Source: Desnuesiella massiliensis (GTDB lineage: Bacteria; Bacillota; Clostridia; Clostridiales; Clostridiaceae). From it: a stretch of DNA of 64,000 bases. The position numbers were made by a program, and so were the translations under genes. Under the pieces are notes generated by a model. The model was not told the origin of the DNA and did not search any database. It saw nothing but the letters and a program-made list of their open reading frames with translations. The DNA lies in the NCBI RefSeq assembly GCF_001403615.1, contig NZ_LN879455.1, forward strand, positions 806,001-870,000, given 5' to 3'. Shown here piece by piece: positions 51,385 through 60,431 of this stretch (the stretch's first letter is position 1; the number at the start of each line of letters is the position of its first letter).

Positions 51385-51431
51385 GACTGTATTTTTATTC
51401 TAAATATTAAAAACGTAATGGAGTGATAATT

Positions 51432-52148
51432 TTGGAAAGACTAGACAAAGTATTATCTAATTTAGGATATGGAAGTAGAAAAGAGATAAAAGCCATTGTA
51501 AAGCAAGGCATAGTTAAAATTGATGGTAATATTATAAAGGATAGTGCTATTCAGATAGATCCTGAGAAAGTTAATATTGAAATTAACGGAGAAGAGGTTT
51601 TTTATAGAAAGTACATATATTTAATGATGAATAAGCCTCAGGGGGTAATATCTGCTACCTATGATAATTATGATACTACGGTGGTGGACTTAATAGGGCC
51701 TGAATATGCTGTATTTAATCCTTTTCCTGTAGGTAGACTAGATAAAGATACAGTAGGATTGCTTTTACTCACTAACGATGGAGAGTTAAACCATAGGCTG
51801 ATCTCTCCTAAATGGCATGTATATAAAGTTTATTATGCTGAAATAGATAGCCCTGTGAATGCGAGAGATATAGAAGTTTTTGAAGAGGGAGTAGTGCTAG
51901 ATGATGGGTATAAATGCATGTCTGCTCATTTGAATATTTTAGAATCTAACGAATCTGGCTCCAAAATTGAATTAACCATACAAGAAGGAAAATTTCATCA
52001 GGTTAAAAGAATGTTTAATAGCGTAGGAAAGACAGTAACGTTTTTAAAGCGAATAAAATTTGGGCCGTTGGATTTGGACGCAGAACTAGAAGAGGGAGAA
52101 ATAAGAGAATTGTCGAAAGATGAAATAGATATGTTGAAAGAAATTTAA
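51432..52148 (+). CDS. rsuA: Pseudouridine synthase, RsuA family
   Basis: A 238-residue RNA pseudouridine synthase, likely acting on 16S rRNA. The TTG at 51432 is eight bases behind GGAG; a GTG at 51423 overlaps that site. The N-terminal S4 RNA-binding domain (about 1-60) has LDKVLSNLGYGSRKEIKAIV. The catalytic domain has MMNKPQGVISATYD and the catalytic Asp in VGRLDKDTVGLLLLTNDGEL. The C-terminus has IQEGKFHQVKRMFNSVGKTV. The RsuA rather than RluB assignment is from length and motif and could be wrong. Confidence 0.88.
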   Translation: MERLDKVLSNLGYGSRKEIKAIVKQGIVKIDGNIIKDSAIQIDPEKVNIEINGEEVFYRKYIYLMMNKPQGVISATYDNYDTTVVDLIGPEYAVFNPFPVGRLDKDTVGLLLLTNDGELNHRLISPKWHVYKVYYAEIDSPVNARDIEVFEEGVVLDDGYKCMSAHLNILESNESGSKIELTIQEGKFHQVKRMFNSVGKTVTFLKRIKFGPLDLDAELEEGEIRELSKDEIDMLKEI

Positions 52149-52237
52149 AAATAATTAAAATATAGATTAAGTTAATAGAATATGAATAAAAAGCAGTCAT
52201 ATTAAATGATTATTTACAATTAAATTTTCAAAAAGTG

Positions 52238-52351
52238 TTGCATTGAGGAACAAATTTTAATATAATATATGTGCAAGGATAAATAAAAAGAACAAATAGC
52301 CCCCTTTTTATTTATTGTAAACACAACCTATCCCCAAGGGTTGTGTTTTTA
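52238..52351 (+). ncRNA. Candidate small RNA with promoter and terminator
   Basis: A strong promoter (TTGCAT at 52238-52243, 17-base spacer, TATAAT at 52261-52266) is followed by only about 78 bases to a terminator. The predicted RNA (about 52273-52350) has hairpin ATAAATAAAAAG/CTTTTTATTTAT (52279-52290 with 52304-52315), whose loop holds AACAAATAGCCC, and then the terminator AAACACAACC/GGTTGTGTTT with TTTTT. No short reading frame with a ribosome-binding site was seen. It could instead be an attenuated leader of the yerC-like gene 130 bases on. Confidence 0.55.
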
Positions 52352-52478
52352 TTTTATCTAAAAACCTCTTTAAGACATCCCTAAAAAATAAAAATCTTAG
52401 AGTATATATAAATATATGTAGAATAATTTTCATATAAATGTTAAAATTTATATGAATGTATTTATTGGGAGTGATTTT

Positions 52479-52784
52479 ATGTCAAATTTTAAATCAAAGC
52501 TTCAGAGTGAGGACATGGATTTTTTATTTGAGGCAATATTAAGCTTAAAAGATAAGGAAGAATGTTATAGATTTTTTGAGGATATTTGTACAATAAATGA
52601 AATAAAAGCTTTGGAACAAAGGATGCAGGTAGCCAAGATGCTAAAACAGAAGAGAACTTATTTGGATATAGCGAGCACTACAGGAGCAAGCACTGCAACT
52701 ATAAGTAGAGTGAATAGAGCTTTAAATTACGGAAGTGATGGCTATAATTTAGTATTTGAAAGAATCTCTTGGAAAGATAAATAA
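52479..52784 (+). CDS. yerC: YerC/YecD family TrpR-related protein
   Basis: A 101-residue DNA-binding protein of the TrpR-like YerC/YecD family. The ATG at 52479 follows GGGAGTGA; an earlier ATG at 52452 lacks a site. All-helical, with ICTINEIKALEQRMQVAKML and the helix-turn-helix TYLDIASTTGASTATISRVNR. No tryptophan-binding residues can be claimed. In Bacillus yerC also lies near pcrA and ligA, and here pcrA-ligA follow, so the neighbourhood is conserved. The regulated genes are unknown. Confidence 0.92.
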   Translation: MSNFKSKLQSEDMDFLFEAILSLKDKEECYRFFEDICTINEIKALEQRMQVAKMLKQKRTYLDIASTTGASTATISRVNRALNYGSDGYNLVFERISWKDK

Positions 52785-52787
52785 TAG

Positions 52788-52815
52788 GGCCTATAATTTA
52801 ATTATAGTGCCTTTT
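52788..52815 (+). terminator. Terminator after yerC
   Basis: GGC-CTATAATT and AATTATAG-T-GCC form a stem, followed by TTTTG. Confidence 0.65.
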
Positions 52816-52959
52816 GTCTTTATATGTAATATTAATACGAATAAATGTTTGGTATATTTTGTGATTATATTCGTATTTTATGGTATAATAAAATGATGTA
52901 AACTGTAATAAGCTTTATATTTTAATATAAGGTTTTTTTATTTTGAGGAGTGAGGATAA

Positions 52960-55209
52960 TTGGATTTAAAAAATCTATTAAACAGAGAACAGTATGAAGC
53001 AGCTACCACTATTGACGGTCAAGTGCTCATTTTAGCTGGAGCTGGTTCGGGAAAAACCAGGGTACTAACTTATAGAATCGCTCATATGATACAAGATATA
53101 AGCATATATCCTTCTCAAATATTAGCTATAACCTTTACCAATAAAGCAGCTGAAGAAATGAGAGAAAGGGTAAGGGCGTTAATTGGTGATGAAGCCTATA
53201 ATATGTGGATATCTACCTTCCATTCCAGTTGTGTTAGAATACTAAGGCGAGAAATAGATAAGATAGGATATAAAAAAGATTTTACGATATATGATACCTA
53301 TGACCAGAAGTCACTTTTAAAGCAATGTATGCAAGAATTAAATATTAATGATAAAGAGATTACTGAAGGTGAAATATTAAGTAAAATAGGTAAAGCCAAG
53401 GATAATTTAATTACGCCTTCTCAATATAAGCTTCAGCATGAAAGTAATTTTAGAGAAAATAAAATTGCAGAGGTGTACACTTTATACCAAAAGAAGCTTA
53501 AAAATAATAATGCACTAGATTTTGACGATTTAATTTTTAAAACTATTGAACTCTTTAAAACCAATAATGAAGTTCTAGAGTTTTATCAAAGAAAATTTAA
53601 GTACATAATGGTGGATGAATATCAGGATACCAATAAAGCTCAATATGAATTAATAAAATTATTAGCTGCCGGCTATAAGAATATATGCGTGGTTGGGGAT
53701 GATGATCAATGCATATATCAGTGGAGAGGTGCAGATATAAGAAATATTTTGGATTTTGAAAAAGATTATCCTAAGGCTAAGGTGGTAAAGCTTGAACAAA
53801 ATTACAGATCTAAGGCTAATATTTTAAATGCAGCCAATAATGTGATTCAAAACAATAGCGAGAGAAAAGATAAAGTACTTAGAACCATCAGTGAAAGTGG
53901 GGAAAAGATTAGAATCTACAGAGCTTATTCTGATGTGGATGAGGGTGACTTTGTTGCTTCAGAAATAAAGAAGATAATAATGGAGCAAAATAAGAATTAC
54001 AAAGAATTTGCAATTTTGTATAGAACTAATGCTCAATCCCGTGTATTTGAAGATAGCTTTATGAAAAGAGATATTCCCTATAGAATAATAGGAGGACTAA
54101 AGTTCTATGACAGAAAAGAAATAAAAGATATAATGGCTTATTTAAAATTTATCAATAACCCAGATGATGAAATAAGTCTTAGAAGGATAGTAAATGTTCC
54201 CAAGAGAAATATAGGGGATACTACTGTAGGAAAGCTTCAGGAATTTGCTAGCTCTATAGAAGATACCTTGTATAATGTTATGGTGGATGTAGAGAGCATA
54301 CCAGGATTAACAGCTAGAAATATAAACTCTATTGTTAAATTCATAGAGCTTATTGATGATTTTATTATTATGAAGGAACAGCTGCCTATTTCCATGCTCA
54401 TAGAGTACATCCTAGATAAGACCGGCTATTTAAAGGAGTTAAGTAACTCTAAGAATCCAGAGGATGAAAGCAGAGTAGAAAATTTAAAGGAGCTTGTGTC
54501 TGCAGCAGTAGAATTTGAAAAAGCTTCTGAGGAAAAGACTCTTTCAGCATTTTTAGAAAAAACTACTTTAGTTTCTGATATTGATAATTTTAATGAGGAT
54601 GCAGATACTGTAGTTCTAATGACAGTACATAGTGCCAAAGGCTTAGAATTTCCCGTAGTATTTATGGTAGGTATGGAAAACGGCGTTTTTCCTGGTAATG
54701 CTTCTTTTAATGATCCTAAGGAGATGGAAGAATCCAGAAGATTATGCTATGTAGGCATAACTAGAGCCAAAGAAATCTTATATATGACCTCAGCAGAGGT
54801 GAGAAGGGTATTTGGAAGAACTATGAGCTTTGCTACCTCTGACTTTTTAAATGAAGTTCCAAGGGAATTAAAAGAACATGTAGGTATGAAAAAAGCAAGT
54901 AATACAGCTTCACAGGCCTCATCAATAAATTATGGTTATTCTAATAATCCTCATAGCCTCAGAACCGCCTATAGCGAGGCAGCCATGGAAGCCTCGATGA
55001 ATAAAATAGATAAGATACTAGGTGGAGAAAGTAAAAAATTAACGGAGCAAGAAGTTGTTATGGGGAGAAAAGTAAAGCATCCAAAGTTTGGGATAGGAAC
55101 CATAGTTAAAACTGTTAAAGAAAATGATGATATAAAACTTACCATAGCTTTTGATAGTATGGGAATAAAACAATTATTATTAAGTCTTGCGCCTTTAGAA
55201 TTATTATAA
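52960..55209 (+). CDS. pcrA: ATP-dependent DNA helicase PcrA (UvrD family)
   Basis: A 749-residue superfamily 1A 3'-5' helicase for repair and rolling-circle replication. TTG start with GAGGAGTGAGGA upstream. Motifs in order: Q motif LNREQYEAA, Walker A LAGAGSGKTRVLTYR, Ia ITFTNKAAEEM, II VDEYQDTNKAQYEL, III VGDDDQCIYQWRGAD, IV YRTNAQSR, V TVHSAKGLEFPVVF and VI RRLCYVGITRAKE. The C-terminal Tudor-like domain, KVKHPKFGIGTIVKTV, contacts RNA polymerase in this family. ligA follows after 16 bases, the standard pair. Confidence 0.97.
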   Translation: MDLKNLLNREQYEAATTIDGQVLILAGAGSGKTRVLTYRIAHMIQDISIYPSQILAITFTNKAAEEMRERVRALIGDEAYNMWISTFHSSCVRILRREIDKIGYKKDFTIYDTYDQKSLLKQCMQELNINDKEITEGEILSKIGKAKDNLITPSQYKLQHESNFRENKIAEVYTLYQKKLKNNNALDFDDLIFKTIELFKTNNEVLEFYQRKFKYIMVDEYQDTNKAQYELIKLLAAGYKNICVVGDDDQCIYQWRGADIRNILDFEKDYPKAKVVKLEQNYRSKANILNAANNVIQNNSERKDKVLRTISESGEKIRIYRAYSDVDEGDFVASEIKKIIMEQNKNYKEFAILYRTNAQSRVFEDSFMKRDIPYRIIGGLKFYDRKEIKDIMAYLKFINNPDDEISLRRIVNVPKRNIGDTTVGKLQEFASSIEDTLYNVMVDVESIPGLTARNINSIVKFIELIDDFIIMKEQLPISMLIEYILDKTGYLKELSNSKNPEDESRVENLKELVSAAVEFEKASEEKTLSAFLEKTTLVSDIDNFNEDADTVVLMTVHSAKGLEFPVVFMVGMENGVFPGNASFNDPKEMEESRRLCYVGITRAKEILYMTSAEVRRVFGRTMSFATSDFLNEVPRELKEHVGMKKASNTASQASSINYGYSNNPHSLRTAYSEAAMEASMNKIDKILGGESKKLTEQEVVMGRKVKHPKFGIGTIVKTVKENDDIKLTIAFDSMGIKQLLLSLAPLELL

Positions 55210-55225
55210 TAAATGAGGTGTACCT

Positions 55226-57217
55226 ATGGATAAAAGAGAAAGAATGCATGAATTAGCAGAAGAGCTAAATAAGTATGCTTATGAATATTATGTATTAAAT
55301 AATCCATCTGTAAGTGATAAGGAATATGATAGAAAGTATGATGAATTGTTAGATTTGGAGAAAGAAGCAGGGCATGTATTACCTTATTCCCCCACACAAA
55401 GAGTTGGAGATGTTATACTACCTGAATTTAATAAATATACCCATAAGGCGCCTTTGTGGAGTTTGGATAAAGGACAAAATTTAAAGGAATTAATAGAATG
55501 GGACAAAAGAAATAAAAAACTTATAGAGGAATACAATAATAATGCAGATAAAAAGTTACCCAATCCATGCTATGTAATTACAAAAAAGTTTGATGGGCTA
55601 ACATTAAATTGTACTTACGATGAAAATGGAGTACTTATTAAAGCAGCTACTAGAGGCACAGGTATCATTGGAGAAGACATTACTGCTCAGGCCAAGACAA
55701 TTAAAACATTACCTTTAAAGATAGACCATCATAATGTGATAGAGATTCATGGTGAAGCTATTATGACAAAAAAAGCCTTTGAAGAATATAACAAAAACTC
55801 AGAGGTGCCCTTAAAGAATTTAAGAAATGGTGCAGCTGGGGCTTTAAGAAATCTCAATGTCAAAGAAACTGCAAAAAGGAATCTTTCAGCATTTTTCTAT
55901 GATATAGGCTATAACGAAGGTGAAAATTTTCAAACTTATATGGAGATGCTCCAATTTATAAAGGAAAAAGGTTTTTATGTAGACCCATACATAAAGTTAT
56001 GTAGTACCATAGAAGAAATTGAAAAGGAAATCCAATATGTAGAATCTATAAGGTTTGATTTAGACTATGATATTGACGGCATAGTAATAGCAATAAATGA
56101 CATAAGGACTCGAGAGATCCTTGGCTATACCGTAAAATTTCCTAAATGGGCTATTGCTTATAAATTTGAAGCACAGGAGGCTACCACTAAGCTTTTAGAT
56201 GTAGAATGGAATGTAGGAAGAAGTGGAAGAGTAACCCCTACAGCTATATTAGAGCCAGTAGAATTAGCAGGAGTCACTGTAAAAAGAGCTACTTTAAATA
56301 ATATGGACGATATAAAAAGAAAAAATGTAAGGCTAGGGGCAGAGGTATTTGTAAGAAGGTCTAACGATGTTATACCTGAAATAATGGGAGTAGCAGAAGA
56401 GAGTCTTAAGGTAAGTGAGGAAATATTTCCTCCAGAAAAATGTCCTTATTGTGGTAGTGAACTAATCCAAGAAGGTGTTCATTATTTTTGTGAAAACACC
56501 TTGTCTTGTAAGCCTCAGATGGTTAAGAGTATAGTTCATTTTGCTAGCAGAGAGGCTATGAATATAGAAGGCTTCAGTGAAAAAACTGCAGAGCAGCTTT
56601 TTGAAAAATTAGAGATTAAATCTATTTCTGATTTATATAGAATAAGAAAAGAACAGCTGTTAACTCTAGAGAAATTTGGAGATAAAAAAGCTCAAAATTT
56701 ATTGAATTCTTTGGAGAAAAGTAAAAACTGTGAGCTAGCTTCTTTTATCTATGCGTTAGGAATACCTAATGTTGGTATAAAAACTGCTAAGGATCTAGTT
56801 AAAAGATTTAAAAATTTAGATAGAATTAAGGCTGCAACTTTCGAGGAATTAATTAGTGTGCAGGATATAGGCGATATCGTAGCTAAAAGTATAATTGAGT
56901 TTTTTCACCAAGAAAAAATAATCAGTAGTATAAATGAACTATTATGTTTAGGCGTAAATCCCTCTTATAAAGAGATAGAGATAAAGGAGAATCCCTTTGA
57001 AGGCAAGACCGTGGTGGTTACTGGAAGTTTAAAGGGATATAGCAGAAATGAAATAAAAGAGAAATTGGAAAGCTTAGGAGCAAAAGTATCTGGTAGCGTG
57101 AGCAAGAAAACGGACTATGTTGTAGTAGGTGAAGAGGCTGGGTCAAAATATGATAAGGCAAAAGAGTTAAATATCCCTATATTAAATGAAGAAGAATTTG
57201 AAGCTATTTTACAGTAA
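55226..57217 (+). CDS. ligA: NAD-dependent DNA ligase
   Basis: A 663-residue replicative ligase. An N-terminal Ia domain (YYVLNNPSVSDKEYDRKYDE) is followed by the adenylation domain with the nucleophile Lys in KKFDGLTLNCTYDENG, then ATRGTGIIGEDIT and ILEPVELAGVTVKRATLNN (OB fold). A four-Cys zinc finger (CPYCGSEL, then CENTLSC), helix-hairpin-helix repeats and a C-terminal BRCT domain (about 590-663, GKTVVVTGSLKGYSRNEIKE) complete it. Its TAA stop codon is also the left flanking TAA of MITE copy B. Confidence 0.97.
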   Translation: MDKRERMHELAEELNKYAYEYYVLNNPSVSDKEYDRKYDELLDLEKEAGHVLPYSPTQRVGDVILPEFNKYTHKAPLWSLDKGQNLKELIEWDKRNKKLIEEYNNNADKKLPNPCYVITKKFDGLTLNCTYDENGVLIKAATRGTGIIGEDITAQAKTIKTLPLKIDHHNVIEIHGEAIMTKKAFEEYNKNSEVPLKNLRNGAAGALRNLNVKETAKRNLSAFFYDIGYNEGENFQTYMEMLQFIKEKGFYVDPYIKLCSTIEEIEKEIQYVESIRFDLDYDIDGIVIAINDIRTREILGYTVKFPKWAIAYKFEAQEATTKLLDVEWNVGRSGRVTPTAILEPVELAGVTVKRATLNNMDDIKRKNVRLGAEVFVRRSNDVIPEIMGVAEESLKVSEEIFPPEKCPYCGSELIQEGVHYFCENTLSCKPQMVKSIVHFASREAMNIEGFSEKTAEQLFEKLEIKSISDLYRIRKEQLLTLEKFGDKKAQNLLNSLEKSKNCELASFIYALGIPNVGIKTAKDLVKRFKNLDRIKAATFEELISVQDIGDIVAKSIIEFFHQEKIISSINELLCLGVNPSYKEIEIKENPFEGKTVVVTGSLKGYSRNEIKEKLESLGAKVSGSVSKKTDYVVVGEEAGSKYDKAKELNIPILNEEEFEAILQ

Positions 57218-57352
57218 GGCATCGTAAAAAAATAACTGGTCAAAGATGGGTCGTATATTTTGCGTAAGACAAGGACACAGGTTCCATTAATAGTGGACGC
57301 AGTATTACGCAAAATAGACGAGTAGACTGACTAGTTATTTTTTGGAGATGCC
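57218..57352 (-). repeat. MITE-like palindrome, copy B
   Basis: A 135-bp element, inverted and nearly identical to copy A (48405-48540). By eye only about three single-base differences or indels are seen. Ends are GGCATC and GATGCC with TAA on both sides, the left TAA being the ligA stop codon. It forms the same long hairpin and may now serve as the ligA transcript end. Confidence 0.88.
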
Positions 57353-57384
57353 TAAGGTAGATATTCTAGCCAAGGAGGATAAAA

Positions 57385-57654
57385 ATGAAAAAAATAGTGA
57401 ATATATTTGAATGGATATTTGTAGTGTTTACAATAGTATCAGTGATTTTTACTTTATTGACTACATATCAATTTATATATATAAAATATTTTTCTGGCTA
57501 TTATCCTATTCAAATAGGCATTTTTCTGACTATGATTTCTTGGGCGCTAAAATTTTGGCTGTATGATAAGGATGATAAAAAGATTACCTATTCATTAATT
57601 TGCTTATTTCTAGCAGCCATAGCATTATTCTTTAGGCTATTTGTAGTGTTTTAA
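57385..57654 (+). CDS. Small membrane protein, 89 residues
   Basis: An 89-residue protein with three hydrophobic segments (about 8-30, 38-58, 66-89). AAGGAGG precedes the ATG by six bases. The family is not recognised. It lies behind MITE copy B and ends at a bidirectional terminator shared with a convergent small gene. Confidence 0.6.
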   Translation: MKKIVNIFEWIFVVFTIVSVIFTLLTTYQFIYIKYFSGYYPIQIGIFLTMISWALKFWLYDKDDKKITYSLICLFLAAIALFFRLFVVF

Positions 57655-57663
57655 AAATGTAAT

Positions 57664-57703
57664 AAAAAGAAAACCCAGATTATATTATGGGTTTTCTTTT
57701 TTT
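57664..57703 (+). terminator. Bidirectional terminator
   Basis: AAAAAGAAAACCCA and TGGGTTTTCTTTTT form a 14-bp stem with a 10-base loop and A/T runs on both sides. It overlaps the last codons of the convergent gene at 57685. Confidence 0.85.
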
Positions 57704-57879
57704 TCAGAATTATCCTTTTTAGCTGCAATCATATAAATATATTGAGTTAATTTCTCTAATATATAATTTTTATACCTTAATTGATTAAAAATTCTATTTA
57801 GCAGGATAAAAAAAGCTACACTCATACCCACTAAGGACACCATAAAAACTATACCAACAATTTGAACAAACAGTAACAT
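57685..57879 (-). CDS. Small single-span membrane protein, 64 residues
   Basis: A 64-residue protein with one long hydrophobic helix (about 4-30) and a basic then acidic tail (AAKKDNSEKKENP). GGAGG lies 10 bases before the ATG, a slightly long spacing. Its end overlaps a bidirectional terminator. The function is unknown. Confidence 0.55.
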   Translation of the reverse strand: MLLFVQIVGIVFMVSLVGMSVAFFILLNRIFNQLRYKNYILEKLTQYIYMIAAKKDNSEKKENP

Positions 57880-58093
57880 ATGAAATTAACCTCCATTGAA
57901 TAACATTGTCATATTAATTATAGTTATACTATTTCATAATTTAAGTACCGATTTTTTAAGCAGTATACATTAATTATAACAAAAAATGAAAACATTACAC
58001 AATATGAATAAATAATATAAAAAAAATTATGTCTACAATAATAAAAGTTGATGTACATATAATATATTATTATCAATATTATATGGAGCGCAT

Positions 58094-58567
58094 ATGTTTT
58101 TGTTAGATAAGTTATACATGATGTTAAAAAAAGAACAAATAGATAAAGCCGTTTTAAAATTTAAAAAGATTGATATTAACATAGTATATGAATTGCTTAC
58201 TAAAAATTGTTGGAAATATGGTATACAGTATGAGGTTATAATAAAAACTAAAGATTTAATTGAAGTAAGATTATATAGTGAAAGGGAAGAGGTACTATTT
58301 AAATTTCATAAAACTCCCATAGTATTTATAGGAGAATACAATAATTTTATTGATACGCTACGTGCTTGTAAAGTAAGAAAGGGAATCTACATTACTACAG
58401 GCGTATTTGAGGAAATAATTTTAAAAAGCCATTCTAAGAAATTTGAGGGAAGAAAGGTAATATTAGAAGATAATTTTCACTTTCTCAAAAAGCAAATTTG
58501 GTTAAAGTATAAGGGAAAACCCTTAAAGTTTAAAGAACTTCAATTTTACAAATATTTACCAAATTGA
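58094..58567 (+). CDS. Hypothetical protein, possibly restriction-endonuclease-like fold
   Basis: A 157-residue basic soluble protein. The middle has YEVIIKTKDLIEVRLYSERE followed by CKVRKGIYITTGVFEEIILK, which vaguely recalls the later half of Mrr/NERD-type endonuclease domains (a strand, then G-x-x-I-T-T-x-x-F and a helix). The canonical D-x(n)-E-x-K pattern is not convincing, so activity is doubtful. GGAGCG precedes the ATG. About 210 AT-rich bases lie upstream with no clear element. It stands alone before a lipoprotein gene. Confidence 0.5.
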   Translation: MFLLDKLYMMLKKEQIDKAVLKFKKIDINIVYELLTKNCWKYGIQYEVIIKTKDLIEVRLYSEREEVLFKFHKTPIVFIGEYNNFIDTLRACKVRKGIYITTGVFEEIILKSHSKKFEGRKVILEDNFHFLKKQIWLKYKGKPLKFKELQFYKYLPN

Positions 58568-58659
58568 TGAGGAATAAGTATGATTAGCATTGTATAATCT
58601 TGGATATAATTTAAGGTATATATTGAAAAATTATATTGGTAAGATAGAGGTAAATCTAT

Positions 58660-60276
58660 ATGAAAAAAATAATTATATTTATGCTAATCATATTTGTTAT
58701 TAGTTTTTCAGGCTGTATTGAAAAAAAACATGGGGTTTTAAAAGAAAAAAGCTCAGACTTGACTTATGGTATAAGCAGTATGCCTAGAGACTTATTAATG
58801 CTAAATTATGAAAATAAAAGAGATGAAGATTTATTATGCGCATTTTTTGAAGGATTAGTGCAGTTAAATAGTAATAACACAATAGTTCCAGCTTTAGCTG
58901 AAAGCTATGAAGTCAGTAAGGATGGATTAACTTATATTTTTAAATTGAGAAAAAATATGTTCTGGAGCAATGGAGGGGAAATTAAAGCTCAGGATTTTGT
59001 GAATTTTTTTAAGGACATATTATCTCCAGGGGTAGAAAATATTTTTTATAAGGAGTTATCCTCCATTTATGGTGCGGAGGATTATTATAAAGGTAAACAA
59101 AGCTTTGATAAAGTGGCTATAAGGGCCTTGGAAGATAATACGCTTCAAATAAGATTAAACTATGCAAACCCAAACTTATTAAATACTCTTAGCAAGCCTA
59201 GATATAGATTAAGAAAAAATCTTTTGGATTTAAAAAATTGGAAGCAAAATTATAAAAACATACTCTTTACAGGACCTTATAAGATTAATAATATTTTCGT
59301 ACAAGATACAGAAACATTACAACTTATAAAAAATGATAGATATTATGATAAAGAAAAAATCTTAGCTCATAATATAAATATAAATGCATATAGCAGCAAA
59401 GAAGTTGCTATGGCTAAGTACGATATAAATGAGTTAGATTTTATTTTGGATATTCCTATAAGTGAAGTACAACGATTAATAAGTAAAGAAAAGTTTTCTT
59501 CACTAAATAATGATAGAACTTTTTGCATTACCTTTAATTTTAGAAAAGATAATATATTTTCTAATGAAAAAGTGAGACAGTTTATTGCTAAGGATTTAGA
59601 TAAGCTTACCTCAGAAGAGTTACTGGATAAAGCTAATATAGAGATGGCAAAGAATACTTTTTTTCCTAATAACAAAGTTTCACAAAAGGAGAAAGCAGCA
59701 ATGAGTAATAGTGTTGAAAAGGATTCTGTTACTTTATCAGAATTAAAAGATAAAAAAAGAACAATAAGATTAATATGTGCTAATGATGATAAAAGCAAAT
59801 TTATAGCTCAAAAAATTGCAAAGGATTTGAAGCTTAGCTCTCAATTGGAGGTATATGTAAAAAGTTTTAATAACATAGAAATGAAGGAAATAATGGATAA
59901 GGGTGAATATGATTTAGTATTAAAGGATTTTATAAACACAGACAAAGAAAATTTCTTTAGAAATTGGTCATCAAACAATAATGAAAATATCTATAAATAT
60001 AATAATATAGAATATGATAATATTCTTTCTAAATATATATATGAAAAAGATTCTCTCAAAAAAGAAGAGTATTATTTATCCTTAAATAATATATTAAAAA
60101 AAGATGCCGTTGTAGTACCTTTATTTTATGATAGTATTTTAGTTGCAAAAAATGAAAATATAAAAGGAGTATACTTAGATGGCAATAAAAATATAATGCT
60201 GAAGGATATTTATAAGATATTTGAATCCAAAGAAAATAATAATGAAATCTATGATGAAAATATTCCTATAGGCTAA
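58660..60276 (+). CDS. Orphan family 5 solute-binding lipoprotein
   Basis: A 538-residue peptide-binding-type lipoprotein. Signal peptide with lipobox ISFSGC (Cys near residue 19). The SBP family 5 pattern YEVSKDGLTYIFKLRKNMFW occurs near 90, and NEKVRQFIAKDLDKL later. It is more diverged and more Lys/Asn-rich than OppA at 39935, and no transporter genes are beside it. It may share the oppBCDF channel, act as a receptor, or be a specialised binding protein. AGAGG precedes the ATG. Confidence 0.85.
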   Translation: MKKIIIFMLIIFVISFSGCIEKKHGVLKEKSSDLTYGISSMPRDLLMLNYENKRDEDLLCAFFEGLVQLNSNNTIVPALAESYEVSKDGLTYIFKLRKNMFWSNGGEIKAQDFVNFFKDILSPGVENIFYKELSSIYGAEDYYKGKQSFDKVAIRALEDNTLQIRLNYANPNLLNTLSKPRYRLRKNLLDLKNWKQNYKNILFTGPYKINNIFVQDTETLQLIKNDRYYDKEKILAHNININAYSSKEVAMAKYDINELDFILDIPISEVQRLISKEKFSSLNNDRTFCITFNFRKDNIFSNEKVRQFIAKDLDKLTSEELLDKANIEMAKNTFFPNNKVSQKEKAAMSNSVEKDSVTLSELKDKKRTIRLICANDDKSKFIAQKIAKDLKLSSQLEVYVKSFNNIEMKEIMDKGEYDLVLKDFINTDKENFFRNWSSNNNENIYKYNNIEYDNILSKYIYEKDSLKKEEYYLSLNNILKKDAVVVPLFYDSILVAKNENIKGVYLDGNKNIMLKDIYKIFESKENNNEIYDENIPIG

Positions 60277-60280
60277 AATT

Positions 60281-60315
60281 AATTCCACAATGAAATACAA
60301 TGTCATTGTGGAATT
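60281..60315 (+). other. Inverted repeat after the lipoprotein gene
   Basis: AATTCCACAATGA and TCATTGTGGAATT form a perfect 13-bp stem with a nine-base loop. There is no T run, so it may be a weak terminator or stability hairpin. Confidence 0.6.
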
Positions 60316-60338
60316 ATAGATAAACACTACGAAAACTT

Positions 60339-60394
60339 AACTTCTGCATGTTCTGTAATGGTATCTTTAAGCCATTATGGTGCATGCAGAAGTT
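60339..60394 (+). repeat. 56-base hairpin, copy 2
   Basis: AACTTCTGCATG and CATGCAGAAGTT form a perfect 12-bp stem around a 32-base loop with an inner TAATGG/CCATTA stem. It has the same size and layout as 48064-48119 and also lies between convergent genes. Confidence 0.65.
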
Positions 60395-60431
60395 TGTAGT
60401 TGAAGTTGTTTCCCAATAAAATAGCTTTTAT

